From NCBI GenBank assembly GCA_964463145.1, contig CAYXBG010000003.1:1-52609 (forward strand): a stretch of 52,609 nt of DNA. Direction: 5' to 3'. Position 1 is the stretch's first letter, and every line of letters starts with the position of its first letter. This DNA comes from CAYXBG01 sp964463145 (GTDB taxonomy: Bacteria > Acidobacteriota > UBA6911 > RPQK01 > CBDAPI01). Shown piece after piece: positions 43,971 to 52,609 of this stretch. The notes below the pieces were generated by a model that saw only the letters and a list, made by a program, of their open reading frames with translations, searched no databases and was not told the DNA's origin. The position numbers and the translations under genes were made by a program.

Positions 43971-44264
43971 TTAAATAAATGCGACGTAGACAAAAGTCAG
44001 CAGGGCTAAAAACTCAATAAAAGCAAGGCCCAGGATAATGAAAAACCGGATGGTATCAACGGATCCCGGGTTACGGGCCACACCTTCACAACCCGCTCTT
44101 AAAGCCTTAGCTTGAGCCAGTCCACACCCAGCTGCGGCTATCGCCATTGCCAGCGGGTTCATTAGAGCTGATGCGCTACTGGCATCATCACTCTGAGCAA
44201 GAACAGGCATCGTAAAAAGGCTCAGAAGAAAAAGCAACACTACTAGATAGAAAAACTTCGTCAT
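43971..44264 (-). CDS. atpE: ATP synthase Fo subunit c
   Basis: Subunit c forms the rotor ring. I start at ATG 44264, eight bases after GGAGAG; the frame extends to TTG 44270. A cleavable signal-like segment (ending MPVLAQ) precedes the two helices, which is unusual though seen in some bacteria. Helix one has the Ala/Gly-rich AIAAAGCGLAQAKAL, the loop is GVARNPGS, and helix two carries the ion-binding Glu in FIEFLALL. Phe after Glu argues for a proton rather than a sodium ring. Confidence 0.93.
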   Translation of the reverse strand: MTKFFYLVVLLFLLSLFTMPVLAQSDDASSASALMNPLAMAIAAAGCGLAQAKALRAGCEGVARNPGSVDTIRFFIILGLAFIEFLALLTFVYVAFI

Positions 44265-44319
44265 TTCCAAATCTCTCCTGTTTGAGACAGCGGGGGCATC
44301 TCGCTTTTCTCCTTATTGG

Positions 44320-45090
44320 TTATGCAGGTTGCCCCACCGATTCTTGGTGCGAATGCCCCTCGTGCTCATCTTCGTGAGCATGCTCCACCGCACCACCGAT
44401 GTAGACCATCGTAAGTACCACAAAGATAAAAGCCTGAATAGTACTGGCAAAGAGAGCCAGCCCCATCACCGGTAGAGACACCAGAAAAGGAAACAGTCCA
44501 TTCAAGCTAGTTATAATAAGTTCTTCAGCAAAAATGTTCCCGAAAAGACGTACAGAAAGAGAAAACGGCCGGGCCAGGTGACCAATGATCTCAATCACGA
44601 ACAAAAGCGGTGCGATTGCCAACGACGGCCCCGCAAAGTGCGCCATGTATTTCCAGAATCCGTGAGTTTTAAAGCCGTGAAAATTATAATAGAGAAACAC
44701 AATTATCGCACAGCCTGAAGTGACATTAATATTACTGGTTGGGGACATAAACCCCGGAACCAGCCCAAGAATATTTCCGGCCAGTATGTATAGAAAAAGC
44801 GACCCAATAATTGGGAAAAAATGTTTGTAATTCGGGCCAACAAGATTCTTCATGAAGTCCATAAGAGCATCTGAGACAAGTTCCAGAGACTGTTGTACGG
44901 CTCCTGGATTATCAACACTCAAACGCCTACGCAGAAAGAGTGCGAACGAAATCAAGCCTAGACTAATCAAGATGATCATCACCAGATGGGCAGGCAAAAC
45001 ATCATGGTCCGTATGCAATCCAAATACTCCAGCAATAGGATTTGCTATGTATCGATTGAATATGGTCGAGACAAAAAACTCGTGATGCAT
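44320..45090 (-). CDS. atpB: ATP synthase Fo subunit a
   Basis: Subunit a provides the two half-channels for ion flow against ring c. It has six membrane segments; the essential Arg is in RLFGNIFAEELI, and FAGPSLAIAPLLFVIEIIG precedes it. The C-terminus is His/Glu-rich. The 256-residue length is normal. It lies between the AtpI-like gene and atpE. Confidence 0.95.
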   Translation of the reverse strand: MHHEFFVSTIFNRYIANPIAGVFGLHTDHDVLPAHLVMIILISLGLISFALFLRRRLSVDNPGAVQQSLELVSDALMDFMKNLVGPNYKHFFPIIGSLFLYILAGNILGLVPGFMSPTSNINVTSGCAIIVFLYYNFHGFKTHGFWKYMAHFAGPSLAIAPLLFVIEIIGHLARPFSLSVRLFGNIFAEELIITSLNGLFPFLVSLPVMGLALFASTIQAFIFVVLTMVYIGGAVEHAHEDEHEGHSHQESVGQPA

Positions 45091-45094
45091 AATC

Positions 45095-45457
45095 TCACCG
45101 GCTCGCTTTAAGTTGTCCTGCTAACAAAAGAAAGGCTTCCAGCATGCCCGCCAGAACCAGAATCGAGAGCCCCAAAATAGCGCCACCGAGGCTCAAAAAA
45201 GAAAATCGGATCATAGCAAACAAGATACCCAATATCAATACAAGCCGGAGTAGATATTTCGCCATAACACCTACGGCCGGAACCTCTTCCCCGCCCTCTA
45301 GCGCCCGCCCTACCACTGTGGACATCCAAGCGTGGTTGATAAGGGCTGCCAGCCCTCCTAAAAGAACCGAAGTTGCGACCCCCCAGCCTCCCCATGCGAA
45401 GGCGGAAATTACCAAAACACAAAGGATCCTAGTGGCATTACGATTCAAACTCTTCAT
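45095..45457 (-). CDS. atpI: ATP synthase I-type small membrane protein
   Basis: This 120-residue protein has four membrane helices (GGLAALINHAWMSTVVGRA, LLRLVLILGILFAMIRFS) and sits between atpZ and atpB, the usual place of AtpI. AtpI-type proteins help c-ring assembly. It overlaps the end of atpZ by four bases. Confidence 0.75.
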   Translation of the reverse strand: MKSLNRNATRILCVLVISAFAWGGWGVATSVLLGGLAALINHAWMSTVVGRALEGGEEVPAVGVMAKYLLRLVLILGILFAMIRFSFLSLGGAILGLSILVLAGMLEAFLLLAGQLKASR

Positions 45458-45660
45458 GGCTTCTCTCGCAGCATCCTAAACACTTGTATTAGCCCGGCGA
45501 CAGATCCGAAAAGGGCCCCCACAAGTGATACAGTCGCCCCTCCCCCAAGATACCGACCAAACCATCCACCTATTCCATATCCAATGAGCATACAAGCGGG
45601 TAACAGCAGAATAATACCGCTATAACGAGCAACCATTCCCGCTACGCTGGATTTTTTCAT
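45454..45660 (-). CDS. atpZ: AtpZ-like assembly protein
   Basis: This 68-residue protein has two membrane helices with the Gly-rich IGYGIGGWFGRYLGGGATVSL hairpin typical of AtpZ/AtpI-type proteins, involved in ion supply or c-ring assembly. It begins 24 bases after nuoN and overlaps atpI by four bases, heading the Fo genes. Confidence 0.75.
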   Translation of the reverse strand: MKKSSVAGMVARYSGIILLLPACMLIGYGIGGWFGRYLGGGATVSLVGALFGSVAGLIQVFRMLREKP

Positions 45661-45684
45661 CTCACCAAAGAGAGGTAACCCTCA

Positions 45685-47178
45685 TCACATTAAAGGTAGC
45701 GACGCCGACTTCGCCAGTTCGATAAAAGGTTGAGGATATATCCCCATAAGTAGCGTCAGCAAGCCTGCTAAAACTAGAGTAATTGTCGTCCCAGTAGAAA
45801 GTGCCAGGGGAACCGGCACAAAATCGCGCTCAAAAAACATCAAAACTACTATACGCAAGTAATAGTAGAGGGCAACAACAGCATTCAAGGCCCCTACAAT
45901 CGCTACACTGAACATGAGCAACGCCAGGCCCCCACTACTGTTAAGACCTACATCCATCACAGAAGCAAACACGAAATACTTCGCAATGAACCCTCCCATT
46001 GGAGGAATGCCCGCCAACGAAAGGAGGAAAAATAACATCGATATTGCTACGGCGGGGTGCTGACTGAATAATCCCTTAAAGGAGTCTATATCTTCTCCTT
46101 TAATATCCTCGCGCCGCAAAACTATGATCACTGCCCACGCCCCTAAATTCATGACGGTGTATATGAGCAAATAGATGGCAGCAGCTCTAATTCCAAAGGC
46201 AGTCCCTGCCACTAATCCCATGAGTACATAACCTGCATGAGATATACTTGAATAAGCGAGCAACCGTTTGACATTTTTTTGGGTTACTGCTGCCACATTA
46301 CCCCATGTCATTGTCAACATAGAGATGAACGCTAGCACCCCGACATACACTTCTCGGACATCACCAAAAACCACCAGACAGATCCGGAAAAAGAGGGCGA
46401 ATCCGGCGGCTTTCACTGCCACTGACATGAATGCTGTCACCGAGGTCGGGGCACCCTCGTAGGCATCCGGAGCCCACATATGGAAAGGCACTGCAGCGAC
46501 TTTGAAACACAGACCAACAATTGTGAGCATGACTGCAAGCACCACCAGAGGACCAATTTCAGTGGCACCCAGAACCTCTCCAATTTCAGAAAGGTTGGTC
46601 GACCCGACAATTCCGTAAAGTAACGACGTACCGTAAAGGATTATTCCCGTCGAGAAAGCACCCAAAAGAAAATACTTCATAGATGCTTCATTGGACCGAC
46701 GTTGGCGAGATGTAAAACCAACGAGAATGTACGTACTAACGGACATTAGCTCTAGACCCACAACCACCGTAATGAGTTCCATGGCCCCGGCCATGAACAT
46801 CATGCCTGCCGTTGCAAAAAGAATTAAGGCGTAATATTCGCCGTGATGACTACCCTCAATTTCCAGATACCGATAAGAGAGCAACACCGACAAAAATGCT
46901 GCTACTAGGAAAAGTAAATGGAAAAAACGAGTGAAAAAATCAAAAACAATTGCTCCCTCGAAAGCCGGGCCCGCATCATTGCCCCAGATCACATAAAAAG
47001 CCGAGACGGCCAGACCGGCAAGAGTGTAGAAAAGTGGGTAACGAGTGCTGTTCTTGCCGAGGAAAGGAACAACACACAAGATGGCTATACCCCAAATAAC
47101 CAAAACTATCTGAGGCCGTATCACTAATGAGTTTTGGATCAGGTAAGAAAATGCGTCTTGGCCTCCAAGAAGATCCAT
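45685..47178 (-). CDS. nuoN: NADH-quinone oxidoreductase subunit N
   Basis: NuoN is one of three Mrp-antiporter-like proton-pumping subunits of complex I. The 497-residue membrane protein has about 14 helices and conserved Lys in FKVAAVPFHMWAPDAYEGAPTSVTAFM, with KNVKRLLAYSSISHAGYV after it. It starts five bases from the stop of nuoM. Confidence 0.95.
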   Translation of the reverse strand: MDLLGGQDAFSYLIQNSLVIRPQIVLVIWGIAILCVVPFLGKNSTRYPLFYTLAGLAVSAFYVIWGNDAGPAFEGAIVFDFFTRFFHLLFLVAAFLSVLLSYRYLEIEGSHHGEYYALILFATAGMMFMAGAMELITVVVGLELMSVSTYILVGFTSRQRRSNEASMKYFLLGAFSTGIILYGTSLLYGIVGSTNLSEIGEVLGATEIGPLVVLAVMLTIVGLCFKVAAVPFHMWAPDAYEGAPTSVTAFMSVAVKAAGFALFFRICLVVFGDVREVYVGVLAFISMLTMTWGNVAAVTQKNVKRLLAYSSISHAGYVLMGLVAGTAFGIRAAAIYLLIYTVMNLGAWAVIIVLRREDIKGEDIDSFKGLFSQHPAVAISMLFFLLSLAGIPPMGGFIAKYFVFASVMDVGLNSSGGLALLMFSVAIVGALNAVVALYYYLRIVVLMFFERDFVPVPLALSTGTTITLVLAGLLTLLMGIYPQPFIELAKSASLPLM

Positions 47179-47183
47179 GTGAT

Positions 47184-48743
47184 TTACTCCTTAGCCCCTC
47201 TCTGGTCACTGATGGCAGGAAACTCGCCCGGACGCACAATCTCAACGATTTCGTTAACCGGATCGTGAAGGTACTGGATAAATGTTTTCGGATAGAGCCC
47301 TATCCAAAAAGCAAGAACAATGAGAGGTACGAAGGTGGCCAGCTCACGAGAGGTTAAGTCGGTTAGCCCTTGATTCTTGGGATTATCATTTTCCCCAAAC
47401 ATGACCCTTTGGTAGAGCCACAACATATAGGCTGCTCCCAGAACAATACCTATCACACCGGCAATAGCCCAAAATCGGTTAGCAGGATCTGCAAATACTC
47501 CCATTAAAATCATCACCTCACCCACAAATCCATTAAGCGTGGGCAACCCGATAGAGGACATCGTCATTATAAGGAAGACAGTGGCGTAGACAGGCATCCT
47601 GTGTGAGATTCCACCGTAGTCTGAAATCAACCTAGTGTGGCGTCGCTCATAGAGTATTCCGACGATCAAAAATAGTGCCCCGGTAGAGATTCCATGATTG
47701 ATCATCTGAAGGATTCCTCCTTCCAGGGCTACAGGCGTCACAACGAACACACCCAGCATGCAAAAACCTAGATGGCTGACGGAAGAATACGCCACCAACT
47801 TTTTCATGTCTTTTTGCATCATAGCTGTTAACGCTCCGTAAATAATACCGATTACCGCCAGAAGCATCATCCAGGGCATAAATTCCATGGTGGCTTCAGG
47901 TAAAATCGGCAAACTAAAGCGAACAAATCCGTAGGTCCCCATCTTGAGCAACACCGCGGCCAAGATCACTGAGCCCGCAGTAGGCGCTTCAACATGAGCA
48001 TCAGGAAGCCAAGTGTGGAACGGGAACATGGGAACTTTGATGGCAAAACCGATGAAAAACGCCAAGAAAATCCACCATTGCAGATCAAGGGGCAGACCGA
48101 GACTCCGCATACCCAAAACATCAAAAGACCATACACCTGTTTGCTGGTATTGGAAGAAATAGAGAGCCAGAATACCCAATAGCAGTAGCACCGACCCGGC
48201 CAAGGTATAGAGGAAGAATTTGATGGCAGCATAAAGTTTTCGAGGCCCACCCCAGACACCAATGATGAAATACATTGGGACCAGCATTACTTCCCAAAAA
48301 ACGTAAAAAAGCACAAAATCGAGGGCTATAAAAACACCCAGCATTCCTGCCTGCAAAATCAAGAAATAGCAATAATATTCAGGCACACGCTCAGTTATAG
48401 CGTTCCAGGAAGCGAGAATCGCTATGAAGCCCATGAGAGTCGTGAGCAGGATCAAGAGCAAGCTGATGCCGTCAATCCCCACGTGGAATTCGGCACCAAT
48501 AGTAGGTATCCATTGTTTCTTAACAACGAACCGCATGCCGTTTACAGCGTTGATGTACTGTGGGCTGTTGAACCATATAATCAAAGGTAACGAAATAATA
48601 AACCCAAGAAAGGCAACGATATTGGCAACCCATTTCACCTTCATATCCTTTCCCTTGTCTCGGGGCAGTAGCACAATCAAGGCAACGCCCAACAAAGGGA
48701 AAAGACATACGATGATAAGGATATTCTGCATGAAGAAATCCAT
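47184..48743 (-). CDS. nuoM: NADH-quinone oxidoreductase subunit M
   Basis: NuoM is a second antiporter-like pump subunit. The 519-residue protein has about 14 helices; hallmark regions are KVPMFPFHTWLPDAHVEAPT and QKDMKKLVAYSSVSHLGFC, and FYVFWEVMLVPMYFIIGVWGG carries the conserved Glu. It is spaced three bases from nuoL. Confidence 0.96.
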   Translation of the reverse strand: MDFFMQNILIIVCLFPLLGVALIVLLPRDKGKDMKVKWVANIVAFLGFIISLPLIIWFNSPQYINAVNGMRFVVKKQWIPTIGAEFHVGIDGISLLLILLTTLMGFIAILASWNAITERVPEYYCYFLILQAGMLGVFIALDFVLFYVFWEVMLVPMYFIIGVWGGPRKLYAAIKFFLYTLAGSVLLLLGILALYFFQYQQTGVWSFDVLGMRSLGLPLDLQWWIFLAFFIGFAIKVPMFPFHTWLPDAHVEAPTAGSVILAAVLLKMGTYGFVRFSLPILPEATMEFMPWMMLLAVIGIIYGALTAMMQKDMKKLVAYSSVSHLGFCMLGVFVVTPVALEGGILQMINHGISTGALFLIVGILYERRHTRLISDYGGISHRMPVYATVFLIMTMSSIGLPTLNGFVGEVMILMGVFADPANRFWAIAGVIGIVLGAAYMLWLYQRVMFGENDNPKNQGLTDLTSRELATFVPLIVLAFWIGLYPKTFIQYLHDPVNEIVEIVRPGEFPAISDQRGAKE

Positions 48744-48746
48744 CTT

Positions 48747-50798
48747 CTAGACTCCCACGAGATAAAAAGTGAGCAACGCGACGACCCCAAACACAAAAAA
48801 TAATGCGTATCGCTGCATCAGTCCTGTTTGCAATTTCCGGAACACCAAACTAAAGGAGTTCACGACTTCCGCGACCATGTTAACCATCCGATCCACCACC
48901 TCCCGATCAAACAGCCCTGAGATCCAGGCCGCTACCCTGGTCAGAGTCGCCGAGCCATTCACGATCCCATCAATAACATTTGCATCAAACCTGGAAAGGA
49001 AGTTGCCGAAGCCCTTGGTCGGGTTAACCACAGCTGCATCGTAGATTTCATCCACGTAGTACTTGCTGTAAACCCAGCGATATAGAGACCCCAGAGTTCC
49101 AGAAACCTCAAAGCAGGCATGCCGTTGTAGGAGGAAATAGCGCGCAAGCAAAAACCCTAAAACAGCGATGATTACAGACAGCACAGCCAGGCCTATCTCC
49201 AGGGCTATTGGAGCATGATGTGCTCCTTGTTCGCCGAGAAAGGTGTGCTTGAATGCTGGTTCAATAAATTCTCCAAACACATTTGGCAATCCCGACCAAA
49301 CGGGCATCCCCAAAAAACCAACCATCACTGAACCCAGGGCGAGGACCAGCAAAGGGATGGTCATAGTCCTTGGAGATTCGTGCACATGAGAGGTGTCCTC
49401 AAAGCGCTCTGTTCCAAAGAAGGTCAGGAAAATCAGCCTGAACATGTAGAAAGATGTCATCCCTGCCACAATAGCGCCAATGATCCAAATGAAATAGCTA
49501 CCATGATCAAAAACTTTCCAGAGAATTTCATCTTTGGAGAAGAATCCCGCGAGTGGAGGTATACCGGCAATTGCGAGCGTTCCTATCAGCATTGTCCGAT
49601 AGGTAACTGGCATATGTTTCCTCAATCCACCCATCTTCAACATATTCTGTTCGTGGTGCATACCATGGATAACGCTCCCAGACCCTAGAAATAAAAGAGC
49701 CTTAAAAAAGGCATGTGTGAAGACATGGAAAATTGCTGCAACTACCGCACCTACTCCAAGAGCCGTAAACATGTAGCCAAGCTGACTGACGGTCGAATAG
49801 GCAAGAACCTTTTTGATATCCCGCTGAAACAATCCGATGGAGGCGGCCACTATCGCGGTCAGAATTCCTATACCAGCAACGATAGCTAATACCTCCGGAG
49901 TACGACTATAGAGAGCTGTCGAGCGGGCAACCACATAAACCCCAGCTGTCACCATGGTCGCAGCGTGTATCAGAGCACTAACAGGAGTAGGGCCTTCCAT
50001 CGCATCCGGCAACCAAACATAAAGAGGAATTTGAGCGCTTTTTCCACAGGCCCCGATAAAAAGTAGGAGGGCGATCCAACTGAGTACTCCCCAGCCAATC
50101 TCAGGCCCTGGGAAGAGTCGGGCAATTTCCGAGGATCCATCCGTAAAATCCAATGTTCCTAGAGTTGAGAAAATCAGAAACATCCCCAGCACAAATCCGA
50201 AATCTCCAATACGATTCACAACAAAGGCTTTCTTGGCTGCATCGCCGGCACTCTTTTTGTGTGTGTAATATCCAATCAACAAGTATGAGCACAAACCCAC
50301 ACCTTCCCATCCAACAAAAAGCCCCATGTAGTTATTAGAAAGGATCAGGATCAGCATCATAAACATGAAAAGATTGAGATAGGCGAAAAAGCGCCAAAAC
50401 CCTTCCTCTTCCCACATATAACCGATCGAATACACATGAATAAGAAAACCGATACCCGTAACGAAAAGAAGAAAAATCGCCGATAAGGGATCAAATTGGA
50501 GCCCCCAGCTGATGTTAAGTTGGGCCAGCTCCCCGCTGGTGGTTCTAATGTTGTTGCCGGGAATCCAAGTCAGGAGGTCTGTCTCAAACACTCTATTCTC
50601 GGGATCCATTGTTGTGAGTTCGACAAAACAGAAAACTGACAATAGAAAAGCAAGCCCAACCACACCGCAACAAGTCCAATACACAATCGGCCGGCCGAGT
50701 CGTTCACCTTTACGGTACAGTTTCCAGAGACCCAAAGTTCCAATAGTCAGGAACCCTGCCAAGGGAAGCGCTGGGATGATCCAAAGATTATTTAACAT
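48747..50798 (-). CDS. nuoL: NADH-quinone oxidoreductase subunit L
   Basis: NuoL is the distal pump subunit with the long lateral helix. The 683-residue protein has LFVGWEGVGLCSYLLIGYY, KSAQIPLYVWLPDAMEGPTPVSALIHAATM and QRDIKKVLAYSTVSQLGYM, all characteristic. The C-terminal region (about 600-660) is a long amphipathic helix (VNGSATLTRVAAWISGLFD) ending in a hydrophobic anchor. Confidence 0.97.
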   Translation of the reverse strand: MLNNLWIIPALPLAGFLTIGTLGLWKLYRKGERLGRPIVYWTCCGVVGLAFLLSVFCFVELTTMDPENRVFETDLLTWIPGNNIRTTSGELAQLNISWGLQFDPLSAIFLLFVTGIGFLIHVYSIGYMWEEEGFWRFFAYLNLFMFMMLILILSNNYMGLFVGWEGVGLCSYLLIGYYTHKKSAGDAAKKAFVVNRIGDFGFVLGMFLIFSTLGTLDFTDGSSEIARLFPGPEIGWGVLSWIALLLFIGACGKSAQIPLYVWLPDAMEGPTPVSALIHAATMVTAGVYVVARSTALYSRTPEVLAIVAGIGILTAIVAASIGLFQRDIKKVLAYSTVSQLGYMFTALGVGAVVAAIFHVFTHAFFKALLFLGSGSVIHGMHHEQNMLKMGGLRKHMPVTYRTMLIGTLAIAGIPPLAGFFSKDEILWKVFDHGSYFIWIIGAIVAGMTSFYMFRLIFLTFFGTERFEDTSHVHESPRTMTIPLLVLALGSVMVGFLGMPVWSGLPNVFGEFIEPAFKHTFLGEQGAHHAPIALEIGLAVLSVIIAVLGFLLARYFLLQRHACFEVSGTLGSLYRWVYSKYYVDEIYDAAVVNPTKGFGNFLSRFDANVIDGIVNGSATLTRVAAWISGLFDREVVDRMVNMVAEVVNSFSLVFRKLQTGLMQRYALFFVFGVVALLTFYLVGV

Positions 50799-50830
50799 GG
50801 TTCAGTTTTATCCCTAGACTCCACACCACA

Positions 50831-51133
50831 TCACCATTTCATTCGATCTAATGCATCAATATTGATCGTTTCTTGGTTCCTGAAAAGCGCAATGACAATC
50901 CCCAGACCGACAGCTGCTTCCGCAACAGCAATGGTAATCACAAAAATCGCAAAAACCTGCCCATCTAAATTTTGAAGCCGATCACTGAAAGCGACTAAAT
51001 TAAGATTTACCGCGTTCAACATGAGCTCGATAGACATAAAAATAATCAGAATATTCCTACGCGTCAGGACACCTACAACCCCTATGGAAAACAAGACGGC
51101 ACCAAGGATCAGATAATGAGTTGTTTCAATCAT
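50831..51133 (-). CDS. nuoK: NADH-quinone oxidoreductase subunit K
   Basis: NuoK is a 100-residue, three-helix membrane subunit. I start at ATG 51133, giving the usual size; the open frame goes on to 51184 inside nuoJ. The conserved Glu lies in IFMSIELMLNAVNLN and the second in VAEAAVGLGIVIALFRN. Confidence 0.95.
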   Translation of the reverse strand: MIETTHYLILGAVLFSIGVVGVLTRRNILIIFMSIELMLNAVNLNLVAFSDRLQNLDGQVFAIFVITIAVAEAAVGLGIVIALFRNQETINIDALDRMKW

Positions 51134-51137
51134 TGCA

Positions 51138-51656
51138 TCATGCTCTATTTTGTAAATTCTTCTTAGCCAGGACGACCGCTCCAATAATTGCCACCAGTAA
51201 AAGCACCGAGGCTATCTCAAATGGGAGAAGATATTGCGTATACAAAAGCTCTCCAACCGACTCTGTGTTCTGGGAGCGCCCCTCTATAAGCTCCCGGGCT
51301 GGGGTTGTACCAAAAATGGATGAGCCTCGTGACAAGAGGTACCCTAGCTCAACCACCAATACCACCCCCAGGGCTAGACCTGTCTTCCATTGCCTGCTCG
51401 AGGTTCTTTCCTTTTCCGCCCGTTCAACATTGACCAAGAGAATCACGAAGAGAAACAACACCATAATACCGCCCACATACACCAGAACCTGGGCTGCTCC
51501 GACAAACTCGGCTTGTAGCAGAAAAAACAGACCGGCCACCGACAACAGGGTCGAGATAAGGTAAACAGCACTACGGACGGGATTGCGGGCCGTCACAGTC
51601 ATAACTGCAAATACGAGCAAGATCGTCGCCAAACTGTAGAAAAGAAAAGTCTCCAT
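51138..51656 (-). CDS. nuoJ: NADH-quinone oxidoreductase subunit J
   Basis: NuoJ has five membrane helices. The start is ATG 51656, after AAGGAT; the frame reaches 51716 within nuoI. Conserved NPVRSAVYLI and EFVGAAQVLVYVGGIMVLFLFVI are visible. It lies seven bases from the end of nuoI and four from nuoK. Confidence 0.95.
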   Translation of the reverse strand: METFLFYSLATILLVFAVMTVTARNPVRSAVYLISTLLSVAGLFFLLQAEFVGAAQVLVYVGGIMVLFLFVILLVNVERAEKERTSSRQWKTGLALGVVLVVELGYLLSRGSSIFGTTPARELIEGRSQNTESVGELLYTQYLLPFEIASVLLLVAIIGAVVLAKKNLQNRA

Positions 51657-51663
51657 ACTATCC

Positions 51664-52137
51664 TTACCTGAAATTCCTCGACTCGCCATACTCGATACGT
51701 TTCCAACCCTTTTCAAGACGGGATCGATCCCACAACATTGTGGATCGATCGTAGGTTGCGAGTTCGAAATCCTGAGTTAGTTCGACTGCATTCGTCGGGC
51801 AAACCTCTTGGCACAACCCACAGAAAAGACAGCGAGAAGTATCAAAAGTATAGGTGGTGAGGACTTTTTTCCTGCTTTCTGGATCACGTTGCACCCCTAC
51901 AACTATCAAATCCTCCGGACAGATCTGGGCACACAAATCACAAGCAATGCACAGAGTTTCTCCCGTCTCGGGATCATTGTTGAGCCTAGGGGCCCCCTTG
52001 TAACGCGCTGCTAACTTGGGACGCTCTGTTGGATACTGCTCGGTATAAACAGGAGTATAGGTATAGCGGAGGGTAAGCCATAAACCTTTGAGAATGTCTA
52101 AGAAAAGAAACCTTTTTAGAAATTGCATTGCAATCAC
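51664..52137 (-). CDS. nuoI: NADH-quinone oxidoreductase subunit I
   Basis: NuoI carries the two 4Fe-4S clusters that pass electrons to the quinone. Two motifs are clear: CIACDLCAQICP and CLFCGLCQEVCP. N-terminal amphipathic helix (FLKRFLFLDILKGLWLTL) and the YPTERPKLAARYKG segment are as expected. The start is GTG 52137 directly after the nuoH stop, or ATG 52128. Confidence 0.96.
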   Translation of the reverse strand: MIAMQFLKRFLFLDILKGLWLTLRYTYTPVYTEQYPTERPKLAARYKGAPRLNNDPETGETLCIACDLCAQICPEDLIVVGVQRDPESRKKVLTTYTFDTSRCLFCGLCQEVCPTNAVELTQDFELATYDRSTMLWDRSRLEKGWKRIEYGESRNFR

Positions 52138-52608
52138 CTAACCCCGAAGCGTAAATAGCCACACTAGACAGGCCGACACAATGACATTGGCCAGTGCAAC
52201 AGGCAAGAATATTTTCCACCCATACTGCATCAATTGATCGAACCGAAAACGTGGCAACGTACCTCTAATCCAAATAAACCCATAAAGGATAAGAAATACC
52301 TTAATTGAGAACCACATAAAAGGCGGGATAAATCCCAAAAACCAAAGCCAGGAGACGTTGGGGAAAGGTTGTAACCAGCCGCCAAAGAAAAGTGTGGTCA
52401 TCAACCCCGCGATAGTAATCATGTTGGCGTATTCAGCCATAAAGTACAACGAGAACCGGAAACCACTATATTCTGTGTGGAAACCACCCACCAACTCCGT
52501 CTCTGCCTCCGGCATATCGAAGGGGAGACGGTTTGTCTCCGCAAGTCCACATATAAAAAATAACACCGCAGCTACCGGCTGAACGGCAAAGTACCAGACC
52601 CCGGACGC
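52138..52608 (-). CDS. nuoH: NADH-quinone oxidoreductase subunit H, 5' truncated
   Basis: NuoH anchors the peripheral arm and helps form the quinone site. The frame runs off the window end, so the start is beyond 52609. What remains is the C-terminal half: GVWYFAVQP, then CGLAETNRLPFDMPEAETEL with the conserved acidic residues of the quinone chamber, and GFHTEYSGFRFSLYFMAEYAN. A GTG at 52566 is internal. Confidence 0.95.
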   Translation of the reverse strand, partial: ASGVWYFAVQPVAAVLFFICGLAETNRLPFDMPEAETELVGGFHTEYSGFRFSLYFMAEYANMITIAGLMTTLFFGGWLQPFPNVSWLWFLGFIPPFMWFSIKVFLILYGFIWIRGTLPRFRFDQLMQYGWKIFLPVALANVIVSACLVWLFTLRG

Positions 52609-52609
52609 T

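Noticed and set aside
1..52609. CRISPR array, tRNA/rRNA, insertion sequence or prophage
   Set aside because: I saw no regularly spaced direct repeats, clover-leaf arms, transposase-like protein or terminal repeats; intergenic gaps are short.

Overview
The window is a chromosomal stretch of a Gram-negative-type, aerobically respiring bacterium. Supporting signs are complex I (nuo), haem A synthesis for an aa3-type oxidase, System I cytochrome c maturation (ccm), many c-haem motifs, and several lipoprotein signal peptides. A secreted SpoIVB/S55-type peptidase next to a secreted beta-propeller protein, and a tetraether-lipid-synthase-like radical SAM protein, both fit Acidobacteriota. The phylum is my inference and is not proven by any single marker. 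I saw no insertion sequences, CRISPR arrays, phage genes, tRNAs or rRNAs, and the genes are densely packed.

Layout. (1) 0-5.4 kb, plus strand: a truncated eight-haem cytochrome, a lipoprotein with cupredoxin-like features, and ctaA-ctaB. (2) 5.5-9.4 kb: a flavin reductase, a possible small CXXCH protein, a membrane HEAT protein with an embedded barrel-sandwich domain, and a minus-strand group of a 54-residue membrane protein, a PHPT1/Janus-like protein without its catalytic His, and a ferredoxin. A small zinc-finger protein and a BON protein follow. (3) 9.6-19.4 kb: smc, the S55 peptidase, a beta-propeller protein, an orphan solute-binding fusion and nfuA. (4) 19.7-27.5 kb: a Tes/MJ0619-like radical SAM protein, a pterin dehydratase, an acyl ligase-ACP-PlsC fusion, a second radical SAM protein with SPASM-like cysteines, a metallophosphatase-fold protein lacking key metal ligands, and an ATPase. 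This is the most plausible candidate for an undescribed system, possibly lipid modification. (5) 27.7-30.6 kb: pheA (chorismate mutase, prephenate dehydratase and ACT, plus a degenerate DAHP-synthase domain) behind what looks like a complete transcription attenuator, divergent from efp. (6) 30.7-34.5 kb, minus strand: a cupin, an NHL lyase-like protein, a VOC protein and dhaL-dhaK. (7) 34.7-37.8 kb: dnaJ and dnaK with a near-consensus promoter. (8) 38.2-52.6 kb, minus strand: nuoH-I-J-K-L-M-N, atpZ-atpI-atpB-atpE (no F1 or b subunits) and ccmE-F-H-I-A-B-C-D, with only short gaps between most genes.

The respiratory genes work together: complex I feeds quinone, Ccm proteins mature the c-type cytochromes, CtaA/CtaB make haem A for the terminal oxidase, and the Fo sector uses the resulting gradient. 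Three genes too short for routine calling were recovered by reading the sequence: ccmD (38228-38407), a 54-residue membrane protein (7978-8142) and a 49-residue leader peptide before pheA (29710-29859).
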